From: Takakia lepidozioides
Taxonomy: Eukaryota > Streptophyta > Takakiopsida > Takakiales > Takakiaceae
NCBI GenBank assembly: GCA_030704615.1
Contig: CM060732.1
Location: forward strand, 6,508,001 to 6,572,000
Direction of reading: 5' to 3'
DNA length: 64,000 nt
Shown: positions 32,052 through 43,063 of the stretch, one piece after another
Layout: each line of letters opens with the position of its first letter
Numbering within the stretch: the stretch's first letter is position 1
Position numbers and translations under genes: made by a program
Notes under the pieces: model-generated
What the model was told of the DNA's origin: nothing
Seen by the model: the letters and a program-made list of their open reading frames with translations, nothing else
Database searches by the model: none

Positions 32052-32210
32052 ATGTTGGGGGTCGGGCTAGGTATAGCAGGTACGATCAAAGCGGATGCAA
32101 GAGGGAAAGACAAGGTGGCGGAGGCTGCAAGAGGGAAAAACAAGGCGGCGGAGGGTGCAGAGAAGATCATAGAGGCAAGTGTTACTATCGGTCCCCTTTA
32201 TTCCACTTGA
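32052..32210 (+). CDS. Small LEA-like open frame (52 aa)
   Basis: A short open frame with an internal duplication: DARGKDKVAEAARGKNKAAE, then GAEKIIEAS. The Ala/Lys/Glu spacing resembles the 11-residue repeats of group 3 LEA proteins, hydrophilic stress proteins. It could be the first exon of a longer gene, since a GCAAGT sequence (possible GC donor) follows the Glu-rich part, or chance from a 30-bp tandem repeat in the DNA. No downstream exon was recognised. Confidence 0.25.
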   Translation: MLGVGLGIAGTIKADARGKDKVAEAARGKNKAAEGAEKIIEASVTIGPLYST

Positions 32211-35200
32211 TTTAGCGACACTCACCATGCATTTTAGTGACTGGTGGTTTCCTGTATTGCAACATGCAGTAGGTTGACTCTCGGTTCTCATTTCTGCAAC
32301 TCTTGCGTTACCCATTTTCTTAAGAATAAAATTACAAAATAGACACCCAATGCCCATGGGCCCTTCCAGGCTCCAACTACCTTTCATTTCCTTTGAAACC
32401 CTAATATGATGACATTGTGGAGTCCATGCAAGGGCCTTTCGAAGTTACATGGAGCTCTCGCAAATAGATTGCGATTTGTAGGAAGTTATTTCCGCACGCA
32501 TATATTTGTATTGAATTTTGTTCAATGAAATTTTGATCTTATTACAAACAACATGAGAAGAGCTTGCAAGTTTTTTGCTGGAATATTTGGGCATTAGGCA
32601 CTTTGGTCCCATAGTTTCCGAACAATTAGGCCAAAATCTGAAAAATTCACAGAATTGGTTAGGCACTTTCATTTTGAATTAATTATCGCCGTAATTATCG
32701 CCTACACGGTTGTCGAGGGATGGTATGCAAGTGTGGCTATGGTAGAAAATGCAGATTCGAAATAAGTGGCGATTGTAGGAGATGTTGAATGAGTGTTAGG
32801 CGAATGAATCCAAAACATCGTAGAGGCGGTAAGGCAAATAATCTAAAATTGACATAGCATGGTAAAGGCTACCAATATGGAAACCAAATAGACAAACAAA
32901 ATAGCCGGCCTGATCCATTGTTGGCTGATCCACACCCTCCCTCAATGTACATGTGGATGTGGCGATCCCTGGACCCTTATAGGTGCTGAGCGGAATCTGG
33001 CCCCTCCCTTCTAACTCTAGGATGGCGACAAGTGGCTCCCTCTTGCTGATCCTTTGGCGAAAGATGGGCCGAACACCCATCTGTTTTTCAACCTTATTTT
33101 CCTCATTCGCCAGGGCCCGTTCAAAGTCGCAATTTGGCGATAAATCGCCAATAAAAGAATGGCTGGCTCTAATATGCGTTAGTCCTCCATCAGAGCCCCC
33201 ACCCGGTGATCCACCGGGTAGAAGCTCTGATCGCAGGCGCCAGAGCTTGGTGTACATGGAAACGTCCCAACTCCACCAAGGTCCAAGAGTGATTGTCCGC
33301 ACTGCTCTGACCCCATCTTCCAGTCTTTTTTGCTCCCATGCGCTGCATGCCGGGGACTCACACTTAATGCTGCCTCTCCATATCACTCTACCCAATGTGG
33401 TATGCAAACTTGTGTTGTGAGACGAGACATCAAGTATGAGTTTGAGGTTGCCTTTGTTATTCCATCAATTCTTTTCATTCCACCATTTCATTCATTGGGA
33501 TCTGGCGATGATATCGCTTTCTAAAAGTAGGTGTTGAGAGTCATAAGTGGATATCAGGAAGTACGTTCAGGCATAAGAGAATTCGCTAATTTCCTGGAAA
33601 GACCTCAACGGCATATCAGATTGCCCTCCATTTCCAGGGCTCACAAACAAGAATGCAACCAGAAGAAAGAAAGAAGGAAACGTTAATGCCGGACAGATCG
33701 CTCATCTGGACCCGAAGAACAAGTCTGGAGACTTAGCAAAAAAAGATGAGACAACAAGTATGTAGTCCCCAGGCCATGGAGGAAGATATTGAGAAGTGCG
33801 TAGATAAATGTTCCTACACCGTACTTTGAACCGGATTTTCGAAGCACAGCCTCTATGTAACCTTCTTGACAACCTCACTCGTGGGAGTATGCTTTGAGCT
33901 TCCCTTCTTAAGAGCTTAGAGTAGCCTTCTCCGAATACCTTGAGGCTGTATGTCAAAATTGTATCATTTGCAAACTGCTGGTGTGACCGCATACCCTTGC
34001 CGCAATATGTTTGACTTCAGTGTTCGCTGGCGCCTCAATTACAGGCACAATGCATTGGAGTAGGAGTTTGAAGTGTCATCTAGACCCTCGCATGCCATTA
34101 TAGCGCAAGATGAGCATTGACAACCTTTCCACCGCCGATCAGTCAGGTGGGACTCCTAGTTTCAAAATCTCATGCACGAGAAATTCAAGGAAAAGAGTGA
34201 GGAGAGGAGCACCAGAGCGGTTGGGCTTGCCTAAGTTGGGTTCATTTTCTCTCCTTCTCTAAAGCATTGCCCTCTAGAAGTGGTGAAGGAAGACAAGCTC
34301 TGTTTATCCCCTGCAAGGACCCCAAAAGTCCATGGATTTTCTTTGCCTTTGCGGGTGGCCATTCAGTCCACCTTCCTTCCTTGTTCTTTGTCATCAGGGC
34401 TCTTAAAAAGTGGCCGGGATGGAGAGACGTTGCTACCATGAAATCGTATTGTATGTCATTAGTCCATAGCATCATTTGAAAGTCTTGATGATGAGAGCGA
34501 TGTGTTACTTCATACGTGTGTCCGGTTTAGGGTTTCGGGAATCCCGACAATATATCTCTATAAAATCTTCAATGCTCTCACGAAAATCTCACACAAACAA
34601 GATGAAGGATGAATTCGTGGCAAGATCTTCATTCATAACAGAAGTGTCTAGTGTAGCTACAGACAAAACCCACAGATCTGCTTCCAAAGAGACAGCTCAA
34701 TTGTGATTGCGTCTGCCAGCGTGAATGGTTACACTGGTGGGACCTGAAAGAGATAATCAATAACTAGACAGTACTGCACCCAATGTCAGCTCCTCCTTAT
34801 AGATATTACATCAAAAGTTGGTATTGGCCGGCTTGTCATACCAACTAATCAAAGATCTCGAAATCAAAGAAGTAATGAAGGGAGGGCTTGAATAAATGCA
34901 ACTCGTAAGTACCTCAAGAGTCAAATTGTAATGAAAATGATGTCCGAGCATGTGACCAGTAAGAACTCAGACTATCCCCATGGGGGGAAAAGAATGAATA
35001 TGGTGAGACGTGCGAACGAAGACTGTGATTGAACCGAGGACAAAACCACAATCTGCCATTCCCCACGGCGCACATTAGAAAAGGCCCTGGAGTTTATAGT
35101 TGTTCTGTTTTAGATCATGAACAAATGCAAATCTTAGATGCTGGATCACATTGAAACCTACATAGTTTTAGTTTTACTCAGGGTTACCTTCCAAGGTCTT

Positions 35201-35500
35201 AAGCTCTCCTGGTGCTTGGCATTGTCCAGCCCTGTAGATGCAAGGACAGAAGAATTGAAGGGAGTTCCAGAGACCTTTCATAAACAAATGGTAGTACAAA
35301 TGGTAGTGGAGACACTCTCAATAAGCCATGCCCACGTCTTCAGGACAAGAAATTAGCTCCTGGTGGCACTGTGCTGTAGAGCTCTCTCTCACTTCTCTAG
35401 AATCCTAAATTGGTATGGATGATTCATCATGTTAATGCAGAACTTGGAAAACACTCTTGAGTGAATCATGAAGACTGAACCACAACGGCTGGTCTTTGTT
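32211..35500. other. Long gene-poor interval
   Basis: AT-balanced, unique-looking DNA. The longest frame (32796-33407, minus, 203 codons) overlaps a 145-codon frame on the other strand and shows no domain. A frame at 34242-34475 is likewise unassigned. No repeat structure was noticed apart from a TTAGTCCATAGCATCAT word near 34458 that also occurs at 40400 and 47255. Confidence 0.4.
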
Positions 35501-35505
35501 TGTAG

Positions 35506-35760
35506 GCAGCTTCAACAATGGTAATGGAGTGCCACAATGTGGTCCAGGTCAGAGCTCTCACAAGAGTACTCCACTTGCAATGCAGCCAACCCCATAGACA
35601 CATACATCAGCCCTCCCACTTCTGTGACTCTGCCTGTTGGCTGCAGCTTTTTCATCTGTGGACTACCAGGCCACAGCTCTTCAGGTGTGAAGTTTGAAGT
35701 GAGCCTGGACTTAGGAATTGCAATCTTTATGGATGCTCTAGATAATTTTAGTGCAGTGAA
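35506..35760 (+). pseudogene. Degenerate phytocyanin (blue copper protein) exon
   Basis: Phytocyanins are secreted copper proteins of about 100 residues. After an acceptor-like TTTGTTTGTAG, one frame holds the HNVVQV copper-ligand motif. A second frame, about 25 nt further on, continues YSTCNAANPIDTY, then SVTLPVGCSFFICGLPGH. The expected pattern is Cys, His and axial Met around PGHCxxGM. Here the Cys after His and the Met are replaced (PGHSSSGVK). A frameshift between the two motifs and the lost residues argue for a pseudogene. The first exon with a signal peptide was not found. Confidence 0.6.
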
Positions 35761-35933
35761 CTCTGCAGGCGAGTCAATCATGCATTGGGCTGATAAGATC
35801 GCAAGGCCTCTTTTAGAGATACGCCAAGTAGCTGAAGCTGTTCTTGACACCTGATCTGTCAGGACTGTAGCACATGCACATGACTCGGGATTGAAAACTT
35901 GTATGTGCATTTAGAACACAAGCCTCACTACAG

Positions 35934-37527
35934 TTAAATTGCAAGGTTCTCTTTTATCAATGCTAGGCTATTGATGGCGCTGTGCAAGTGGATTACATCA
36001 AGAGCTAGTCCAGACCATCTAAGTAGGCCATGACACGGCAACTCCTGGCTTCTGTTTACATTCCTCAATGTTGCAACTTCTATCCCCAAGGACATTTGAC
36101 TTATACAAGCAAGGGGAACTTGCACTGAATCCCCAAGTAGTTTGAGGACTCAACCCGACATGACACTGAGAGGGATGGCATAAGCCAGTGTTCACAAGAC
36201 AGTACTTACGCTCATCCTTACTGATGTAGTGACGTAGTAGTCACACTCGTCTACATGACACTGAATAGCACTGTGTATGTAATTTCGCCACAACGCCAAC
36301 ACTTGGAATGTGTCGTCCAAGTACTGAAGACTTGAACTAAATGGTAGTAGCTCCCCCTTTGAAGTCTGGAGGTCCTCAATTAGGTCCACGGGCAGTTGCT
36401 GAGCATCGTCCCTTTCCTCAGAATGTGAAGATTGACTTCTCCATACCACAATCCATCAAGATTGATGCAAGTGTAAATGACTGCTCTGCAGCCTCCATAC
36501 TGACTTCTCCATACCACAATCCATCAAGATTGATGCAAGTGTAAATGATTGCTCTGCAGCCTCCATACTGCGTGAAATGCTTAAACCTAAAAGTGTCTGC
36601 AAACTGGCTAGTTACTAAAACATGAAGAGCTTTCAGCATGCAAGAAATGGAGTATAAAAACTAGGACAACTTCTCGACAGCATAAACTGCAGCACAAACT
36701 GCCTGTAACACTTGAACAAGGGGTTACTCGGATTGTATATGGCACATCAAATACGAAACCACGTTGGACATCGATGCATGGTAATAAAAGGTATTTGGGA
36801 ACTGAAGCAATCTTCAACTGGAAACTCCTGAAACAATGGGGCCAGTGACATCTGGAACAGTAGTAATTCAGCTCCAGTCCATAGAATATACCTGCCCAAG
36901 AGCCTCTCAATGGAAACCGCCAAGAAAGATCCTCAACGATTAATGAGTCTCGCATATGTACAGGGAAGTTATCGGACGTGTCAATGCGACATTCCCAACA
37001 AACTGGAACTACATGTACAGTATTATATATACAGTAAACAGTTACCTAGGCCTGATCACCCTGATTTAAGTACTTAGTGAACTGGTGGACCACTAGATGA
37101 GGAGGTGCAAATTCCTCTGTATCCTGTCTGGAATGCTTTTTGGCAGCTGACAGCAGCAGGCACTGCAGAGCTCTGCTTTGCGTTGGAAAGTCAGTCAATT
37201 CCTCCATCACTGACCCCAACTCCGCAACCTGTATAGTCTCTGTGTCTGGTCTCAGCTTCTGATACGGATCTTCGAGGTGCACACTGCACACTATGTACCT
37301 GCCACTCCTTGTGCATAGATAATAGACTTATCATTTCAGGAACTCCACAACGGCGTGCCAATTAGAAGAGCTGCCTTGTGCAGAAATGTGGCCCTGATTG
37401 TGCAAGAGTTAAGTACTCACATTTCAACGGGAGTGGCTACAAGTGCTGATAGGCTTTGACGTGTACAAGTCTTCAGAGCCCGTTCTTGGCAGTTGGCTGT
37501 GGAATGGAACTTTAGGCCCATCGAAGT
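35934..37527 (-). CDS. Unrecognised multi-exon gene (partial model)
   Basis: A minus-strand exon chain is supported by splice sites and phase. 37527-37421 contains an ATG at 37521 and ends at GTGAGT; 37283-37060 contains VAELGSVMEELTDFPTQ; 37002-36892 contains CWECRIDTSDNFPVHM. A possible exon starts at 36801 (VPKYLLLPCIDVQRGFVFDV). 36398-36210 contains VDLIEDLQTSKGELLPF and ends at GTAAGT. A possible last exon, about 36125-35934, ends HSAINSLALIKENLAI and stop. The first three join in phase exactly. The 36620-36400 part is disturbed by a 68-bp tandem duplication, and the last exon does not join in phase. No family was recognised. It is either a real gene with an unresolved middle or a recent pseudogene. 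Confidence 0.4.
36433..36568. repeat. 68-bp tandem duplication
   Basis: Units 36433-36500 and 36501-36568 differ at one base by eye (GACTG versus GATTG). It lies inside the unrecognised gene and would add about 23 codons with a frame change. Confidence 0.95.
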
Positions 37528-37687
37528 CTGTTAAGCGTCAAACCTTAGAATACTTGGAACGTCAATCACTTTTCAAACTTTCTTCAAACCACTCTATTGA
37601 GTGTCCCATGGAGAGCCTCTTAAGAAGTAAGGACGTCACGGTCGGGACGATGCTGACTTCAACGTTCGGCTGCAACAGGGCAAGCCT

Positions 37688-38879
37688 TCAAATTCTTCGA
37701 AGGAATGCAATTTGTCTCATAGGCGAATCCGGGGGGACCTTGAAGTGGTCTTCCATGCTTGACTCGTCGAAAATCCTGTGATGATGGTGATGATGATGGA
37801 AGTGGTGATGATGCTGATGAAGATGGCGGTGGAGTTCACACAGGGGTGAATGTGAAATAAGTTGCAAGGCTTTAGAGACTTTCCAGAAGCTCCAACTACT
37901 AACTTTGCCTTGCTTGTATTTTTCGCAGCTGCAGGCCACTGCCTCATACTTCAAATCCTCCCTTCTGGCCACCGCCACAGACTTGACATCCTCCCTAGTG
38001 GCCACTGCGTCCTCCGACCGGCATAGTGACCCACGTTGCAACAGCAACCGCAGACTAGACTTGAATACCTTGTCTTCCTTGGGTGGACGGATCTGTTCAT
38101 GGTAGGAAACCGACTTCCGAACAGGTGGTCCTTTGACTGCTTCGTCAAGCTGCTTGGAAAACGACACAAGCTCGTAGGAATCAAAGAGCGTGCTCCCACA
38201 ATCCCAGTGGGGGTCAGCACGCACCATCGCAATCGACTCTTCTGCCTTGCTCACATTTTTCTGGGCTTCCACCTAAACAAGTAATCAGCTCCACCAAACA
38301 CCTTCGTCAACACACACTCAAAATTTCTCGCATGAGCTACATTCATTGGGGGAAAATGGTGCCTAAGAACGACTGTACAACGACTCCACTGTCCAGATGA
38401 CAAGAAATCTGCATTCGTAGTAGGCAGATTCTCTGCTCAATACAGAAGAAACTAGACCAGTAAAACAATACACTAGTGGCAAATGTTCTCATAGCAATCA
38501 TGAAACATAGAGTATGCGACTCAGAATCTATCGTCTCATTATTTTCAATACATGCTACAGTCTACTTATCTCCTAGCAGTGATATGTCATGGACAAGAGA
38601 AAACTCCATTCGAAGCCGCCGTACTAACTACGAGCACTTCACCTTTGCGCTACTCCCCCTTTCTCATGGACGATCAATCGTCCTCCATAGGGACGCTGAG
38701 AGAAATTTGCCACAGGAACTGTGGTTAAGTACCTTGAAGCGAGTTGCCCTTCGCGCAGACGTCCCAGAGGGTCGGGAGACGCTCTCGCCACCTCCGTTAT
38801 GCTGGAAAACTGCCCATGCTGCTGCCTTACCGGTCTCCCCTTTTCCAGAGTCATCCCTTGGCCCTTTTCTATACTGCAT
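37688..38879 (-). CDS. Plant-specific protein with WDCGS motif and His tract
   Basis: Two exons, 38879-38733 and 38272-37688, joined at AAG/GTACTT and TTGTTTAG in phase 0, give 243 residues. The first exon is basic and Ser/Gly-rich (MQYRKGPRDDSGKGETGK). The second carries HWDCGSTLFDSYELVSF (about residues 71-87), a motif I associate with uncharacterised plant proteins of the form WDCGSxLYDSFEL. A charged region follows, then a His tract (about 195-214, mostly His) encoded by a CAT/CAC run at 37777-37835, and a short tail ending AFLRRI. No membrane segment was seen. The start is the first ATG in the upstream frame; a shorter start at MVRADPH (about 38229) is possible. Function unknown; family recall is from memory. 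Confidence 0.65.
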
Positions 38880-39794
38880 CTCGCTATGTAGCTACGTCTG
38901 TGACCACACACGCTGAGCTCGACTTTGACAGGGTCCCTACAGTCTCCGCTTGGTAAAGTGATTCAGTATCAACTCCTTCTGTCGAGGCTGTTCTGTGAGA
39001 GTACAACCATTTGAAGTTTTAACACTCTACGACGATCGGCCTGCTTCAAGTGTCATCAAAGGGATAGCTAAGTAAACACCCTGGCCCAACAGTCAGCAGA
39101 AACGCAGGTCCAGCAATCCCAGCTGTGGACAGCCGTAATGTCATTGAAGCCTTGAGAACAGCGAGCAGACATCTAACCCTTGGAAACACCCAGAACTACA
39201 TATTCCTCCGGAGAGAACTGCGAATCTAATGTTGAATCGGTGTCCAAAACGACAATAATAGTCTTCATCCAGAGTCTCACCGATTTCTTTATACTCAAAA
39301 TAGATTTAAGACTCCTACTGCCGATAGAGTGATCGTCAAGATCATATTTATTGCTCGGTCGACAAGCACCTTGGACTGGAGCTGAGACTACATGAGCCAC
39401 AAACTATCCAAAAATCCACGTTGAGGGAAGTTACGACTTCCGCTTTCAGCTGCTTCTCTCCCACAGCGGCTGAAATATGAAGGCTCTCAACACGCCGATC
39501 GTTCAAAATGGGCACCAGAAACAAGGAAACAAAATCTAAAAGTCTAAAGCTAATTTTCCTAAGCTCTCCAACAACGGCAAAGAATCGGACCCTCGACACC
39601 GCTGCAAAACCTGCCTGCTTGCCAAAACCGATCGATTGAAAGACATAGGCCCACCCTGCAGCTACAACACAGCTCTAACTATGAAGAAGCTCTCAACCCA
39701 GCACAAAGGGAATCAAGGCGCTCAGTCCTCCGATCTCGGGTGACGCCCACCCACACAGCACACCATAGAATTGCCGAGGCCATCGGAATCTCCT

Positions 39795-39827
<33 letters not shown>

Positions 39828-39960
39828 TACACGGCATGCAACGCGGCCCCCGTGAGGGAGACGAAGTTAAGCAAAAAGAAACTATAATAAATCAATTATT
39901 CGTCTATTATTGGAGCTAACTTGATCTTAAGAAAAAAAAAAAAAAAAAAAAAAGTCCCCT
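38880..39960. other. Upstream region of the WDCGS gene
   Basis: No gene was recognised. A (CT)n microsatellite of about 16 units lies at 39795-39826 and an A-run at about 39932-39953. It could hold the promoter and 5' UTR of the minus-strand gene. Confidence 0.4.
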
Positions 39961-39984
39961 TTTTTGTGTTTTTTTTTTTTTTGG

Positions 39985-40160
39985 TTTTGTGTCACCCTGG
40001 TGGTTCAGGGTTCGAACCCGCTGCCCTGCACGGTGTGTGGATTGTTTGTGGCCGGGTGGTTTGATGGTGATGTTTCCCTCCTGAAAGGGGGTTAATTTTT
40101 CCCCCTCCTCAAGGGCCTGAATTGTGAGCAGTCACTCCCAGGTTTCCTTTAAAAAATAAA
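39985..40160 (+). repeat. SINE family 3, plus copy
   Basis: GTGTCACCCTGGTGGTTCAGGGTTCGAACCC holds a B box. The body runs through GAAAGGGGGTTAATTTTTCC and CCTCAAGGGCCTGAATTGTG to an A-rich tail. The A-box end is replaced by a T-run, so it is 5' truncated. Confidence 0.75.
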
Positions 40161-40372
40161 TAAAAACCTAGGAGCGACAGCCCACAATTCAGGCCCTTGA
40201 GGAGGGCGAAAATTTAACCCCCTTTCATTTATGGCCCATGAGACCTACAGGACAAATAATGCCCATGATCATACACACATAATCCACACAAGGCAGGCCA
40301 GCGGGGTTCGAACCCGGAATCACCAAGGTGATACACTGTGCACTTACCAGCTGAGTCTACCAGCCGATGTTT
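40161..40372 (-). repeat. SINE family 3, minus copy (tail-to-tail partner)
   Basis: On the minus strand it begins CATCGGCTGGTAGACTCAGC (A box TAGACTCAGCTGG) and continues with GGGTTCGAACCCC (B box) about 40 nt on. It then repeats the body of the plus copy and ends at the shared A/T-rich centre, giving a long inverted repeat with the partner. Confidence 0.8.
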
Positions 40373-40658
40373 TTATACATCAAAAAATAGGTGTTTTTCA
40401 TTAGTCCATAGCATATTGTCTTTTGGGTCTTTGGGATATCATCTTTTACTGATAAATGAGGGTGGGAGTCATTCTTCCCATTTGACTCTGGTATCCGAAA
40501 TTCTCCTGCAGAACCCCACCTTTTCCCCAAGAATTGTCGAAGGAAGAGATGAGTTGGGCTCTCCTCCTGATTCCACACTTTGGAAGAGCTGTAAGAATGG
40601 TCAACCAACATTTACGAACTCCAGACATCAGGTCAGAGTGAGCCATGTGTAAAGCCTT
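40373..40658. other. Spacer with TAGTCCATAGCAT repeat
   Basis: TTAGTCCATAGCAT through ATCATCTTTTACTGA (40399-40452) recurs at 47254-47300. No gene was seen. Confidence 0.5.
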
Positions 40659-42502
40659 CTATAAACATGGCATAGAATTTTGAAAAACCACTGAGCACCT
40701 CATATTCCAAATCTGCCACAATATAGCACTCCATTCCCAAACTGGGCATGAGCAGAACTTTATGCCATCTTTAATATTCAAAAGAACAGCAGAGGCAAAG
40801 TAGGAAAGATTGGAATTCCAATGAGAGTAAAGGGAGAAGGCCCTGGACCAAACAGCTGCAGCAAAAGGACATAATACCAAGCAATGTTCATTGATTGAGG
40901 TTACACACTGCGCAATTGGAAGGAGGACCTGAAATAGAAGCACCAAAAGGCACGGTTCTATTCGCAATCTTCCAAAGAAAAGTGGACATTTTCGCTGGTC
41001 TGTGTTTTTTCCAGATGTCATTCCACGCCTGATTCCAGTAGATGTTCCGCTCTGTAGTGTGATCCCATTTTTTTTTACATTTTCTATGAAAGGATTGTTT
41101 GGGCATCAGCAAGGAGTACCCAAGCTTAACAGAGTAAGCAAAGAAGTGGTCGTGATGCTTGTTCACCCAAGACCACTCACCTGGATCAAACTGCAACACC
41201 CTAACCTGGGCAAAAAGGAACCACGGGAAGAATCCATTGTAATGCTGCAGCTCCTCCGGGGGTATAAGGCTGGATTTACCGGAACACGAGCAAAAGACTC
41301 TGATGTCATAGAGAGAGGTACTGGCAGGTAGCAACTGATACACAAGGTTGAACAAAAGGCCATCTCACTGAAAGCTTATTCCAGAAAATGAATCGGACCT
41401 TCTAGTGGTTGCATAAAAAGCTTTGTTCACAAACCCACAGAGTAGCCAAGCCACCTGGGAAGGGAAAATTGCCCTGTTGAGATAATAGATCAGTCCAATA
41501 AAAAGGAAGCTCCCCCATAACAACATTCCAACCACTGTTTATTCTCCTCAGGGAAAAATTAGTAGCATCAGTAGTGGGGGAGATGAATGAAGCTGATTCC
41601 AAGTTCCAGAATTGTAACAAATGAGACAGCCTTGCAGCCTCCCAGTGTGCCCATTGGTTGGAGCAAGGAATGAGGACTTCGGAATCCCGAGTGTAATTAG
41701 CAAATAAGGGTTGTCTCAAGACCTCATCAAAAGAGGAGGTTTTGGTTTGATACAAGTAGCCTCTCATTTTGCACCAAGCTGTCCAACAAATTGCTAGGCT
41801 TTAGAGCCAATCCCAGGGTTTGAGTTAGACCTGCCTCCTTGCACCATCCATTTCAGCGATGTAGGCCAGAGAGGGCTGGACTTAGGGATAGCTTCAGTGA
41901 GATGAACTCTGACCAGACGGCTCCAAGGGCTTGACATGTGGGTGAAGATCCTTGGAACCCACTTTGCAAGCAAGGCAGAAATCTGCGATTCGGGGTCAAT
42001 AATCCCGAGGCCACCATACTTCTTTTTTTGGCAAAGTTGAGCCCAACTTACTAATGCCCTCTTATTGGAGGAGACCGAAGTAGCACCCCAAAAGAAGTTC
42101 CTCACCATAGATTTAATCTTTTTGATGATTGAAGAACCAGGTGATCACACCGAAGCAATGAACCATGTAGAGGCGAGAAGAATTGATTGGCAACCAGTGC
42201 TCTTCCCACGATAAAAAGATGTAAGGAGCTCCAGTAAGCTAACTATTTTTTCAGCCTAGAGAGAACCGCATCAAACTTGAGCTCATCACTTAGATTGTGC
42301 CCAATCTGATGACCCAGTAGCACATGGGCCTGACCAACATCCAGCCAGTCTGAGCCCCATGACTCGTAATGTCTAGTTGCACTGGAATCATGAAGTTGAC
42401 TGAGTAAACCTATAGACTTATTCCAATTAATATCCAGGCCAGAGGCAGCACAGAAATGAGAGAGCGAGCTTAGAGTAGCTTTCACGTTCTCGGAAAAGCT
42501 GT
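40659..42502 (-). mobile_element. LINE fragment 2: RT end, linker and zf-RVT
   Basis: Minus strand. It starts just after the RT catalytic box with FCAASGLDINWNKSIGLL (42450-42390). The post-RT region (MVRNFFWGATS, 42108) and linker follow. The RT zinc-binding region has FFAYSVKLGYSLLM, AWNDIWKKHRPAKMSTFLWK and CAVCNLNQ (41300-40890). It is frame-broken in several places. The left limit (element 3' end) is near 40660; the right limit is the insertion of chromovirus copy B at 42505. Confidence 0.8.
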
Positions 42503-42504
42503 TG

Positions 42505-43007
42505 TGTTGCGGCCCTTTGCCTTGAAGGCGGGGGGTCGGGACACAAGAGGGACTGCCCCCCTGTGGTGGGGGCAGCGGCAGCAAATAGGGATGGGGGCTA
42601 AAGCACCCTTGAGTGCCGAAGGCATTCAAGAAGGCGGAGGCGCTCACTAGGTGGAGCCCTGCAAACCAGGTGGCGGTGGGGGGACTCCACGTGGGGTGGT
42701 GGTAGCTTAGGGAGTAGTAACCCCGAGAACGGTGTAAGCCCGTTAGTGACCAAAAGCTAGAGGACAAGCGTGCGAGCTGGAAAGCGACCAAGGTGTGGGG
42801 AGCTACTCTGGACTGCCAACAACCAAAGGGAATTTCCACTAGGCCCAGTTAGTTCGAGGGTCTTGTGGAGGAGCAAAGGGGGACCGTTATGCCCCGGTGA
42901 GCAGCCGAAGCTCCGAGTTGGCCCAGCGGCCAGTTGGGAGTTAGGCTCGCGCATCAAAACGAGTAACTATGACTTAAGGGGGAGTTATCAAAGTGGGATG
43001 CGCAACA
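42505..43007 (+). repeat. 5' LTR of copy B, internally deleted (503 bp)
   Basis: Begins TGTTGCGGCCC and ends GCGCAACA. Compared with the 725-bp LTR it lacks about 220 bp between GGTGGTAGCTTA and GGGAGTAGTAACC. That interval includes the TATA box and the GTGAGTC block. Confidence 0.88.
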
Positions 43008-43009
43008 CT

Positions 43010-43021
43010 TGGTATCAGAGC
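43010..43021 (+). other. Primer-binding site, copy B
   Basis: TGGTATCAGAGC, 2 nt after the LTR, matching initiator tRNA-Met. Confidence 0.95.
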
Positions 43022-43063
43022 CTAGAGTTCAGTACGCGATCGTCCTTGAGATTGGCCTCACCA

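Noticed and set aside
32796-33420. 203-codon minus-strand frame and 145-codon plus-strand frame
   Set aside because: They overlap on opposite strands, show no domain, and no splice or poly(A) context supports either.
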